Below are positions 63,908 to 64,000 of a stretch of DNA of 64,000 nt, piece after piece (positions within the stretch are counted from its first letter, which is position 1; every line of letters starts with the position of its first letter). The notes under the pieces were generated by a model. The model did no database searches, was not told the origin of the DNA, and saw only the letters and a program-made list of their open reading frames with translations. A program made the translations under genes and the position numbers. The DNA is from Petrimonas sp. (GTDB lineage: Bacteria > Bacteroidota > Bacteroidia > Bacteroidales > Dysgonomonadaceae), in assembly GCA_012839475.1 (NCBI GenBank), contig DUNG01000008.1:62001-126000 (forward strand), written 5' to 3'.

Positions 63908-64000
63908 TCAGGAAACAGCTGCCGAGGCACGTGCCTTCTTTTCATCCAACTTCTTGGTGACTCGCCCGTAGATGAACAGTGCAACGGCTGAGATAGCACC
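63908..64000 (-). CDS. C-terminal end of a probable membrane transporter (5' end outside window)
   Basis: The minus-strand frame is open to the window edge and ends with TGA at 63908-63910. The visible 30 residues, GAISAVALFIYGRVTKKLDEKKARASAAVS, are the end of a hydrophobic helix followed by a basic, charged tail. This is typical of the last helix and cytoplasmic tail of a sugar permease. The position just upstream of the amino-sugar gene would fit. The family cannot be fixed. Confidence 0.45.
   Translation of the reverse strand, partial: GAISAVALFIYGRVTKKLDEKKARASAAVS

Overview
The window looks like chromosomal DNA of an anaerobic Bacteroidales bacterium. The evidence is a SusC/SusD outer-membrane pair, lineage-typical proteins (DUF4831, DUF4105/Lnb, DUF5916, the NagB-LmbE fusion of about 660 residues, zinc-free bL31), an LptF/LptG-type permease of 652 residues, and upstream regions that repeatedly carry the Bacteroidetes -7 element TAnnTTTG. 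The family cannot be fixed by reading alone; Dysgonomonadaceae or a relative is a guess. I see no tRNA, rRNA, CRISPR array, insertion sequence, prophage gene or replication origin. Genes are dense, and only three gaps exceed 300 bases.

Layout. 1-7.6 kb: the end of a DUF4332 gene with its terminator, a tyrosine phosphatase, a DUF454 membrane protein, then a minus-strand run purM-prfA-pyrF-HD hydrolase. 6.3-10.3 kb: gyrA followed by a TPR protein; the gyrA leader contains a terminator-like hairpin. 10.5-17.4 kb: an envelope cluster of DUF4105/Lnb lipoprotein N-acyltransferase, a degenerate alkaline-phosphatase-fold protein, secA, and rpmE2. 17.6-30.3 kb: housekeeping genes (serS, tilS, pheS, sufB without sufC/D beside it, ung), two envelope proteins of unknown function, a DUF5916 outer-membrane protein and a umuDC translesion polymerase operon.

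30.3-39.5 kb is the most unusual part: a SusC/SusD operon with no carbohydrate enzyme. It carries instead a secreted calcineurin-type phosphoesterase fused to cysteine-bearing leucine-rich repeats and two tandem secreted ComEC-like metallo-beta-lactamase-fold hydrolases. It reads like an uptake system for a phosphorylated substrate, possibly nucleic acid or a phosphodiester; this is inference. 39.7-42 kb holds an SLC13-family transporter and a repeat-rich gap with a possible gene remnant.

42-49.3 kb is a complete tripartite efflux operon (TetR, TolC, HlyD, two ABC ATPases, two ABC-2 permeases), comparable to E. coli cecR-ybhGFSR with the two ATPases split. A perfect 31-bp palindrome overlaps the -33 element of its promoter, which suggests autorepression. 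49.4-54.3 kb is an operon of a large Gly/Met-rich outer-membrane receptor with a LytS-type kinase and LytTR regulator. 54.4-64 kb holds a YeiH-type transporter, the threonine degradation pair kbl-tdh, ribBA, an LptF/LptG permease, a START-like protein, the NagB-LmbE fusion and the tail of a probable transporter.

Two themes cross gene boundaries. Low-complexity, hexanucleotide-periodic tracts sit inside otherwise conserved proteins (TilS, the first ABC ATPase). Several proteins keep a well-known enzyme fold but have lost the canonical catalytic residues (the alkaline-phosphatase-like protein and the NagB half of the fusion).
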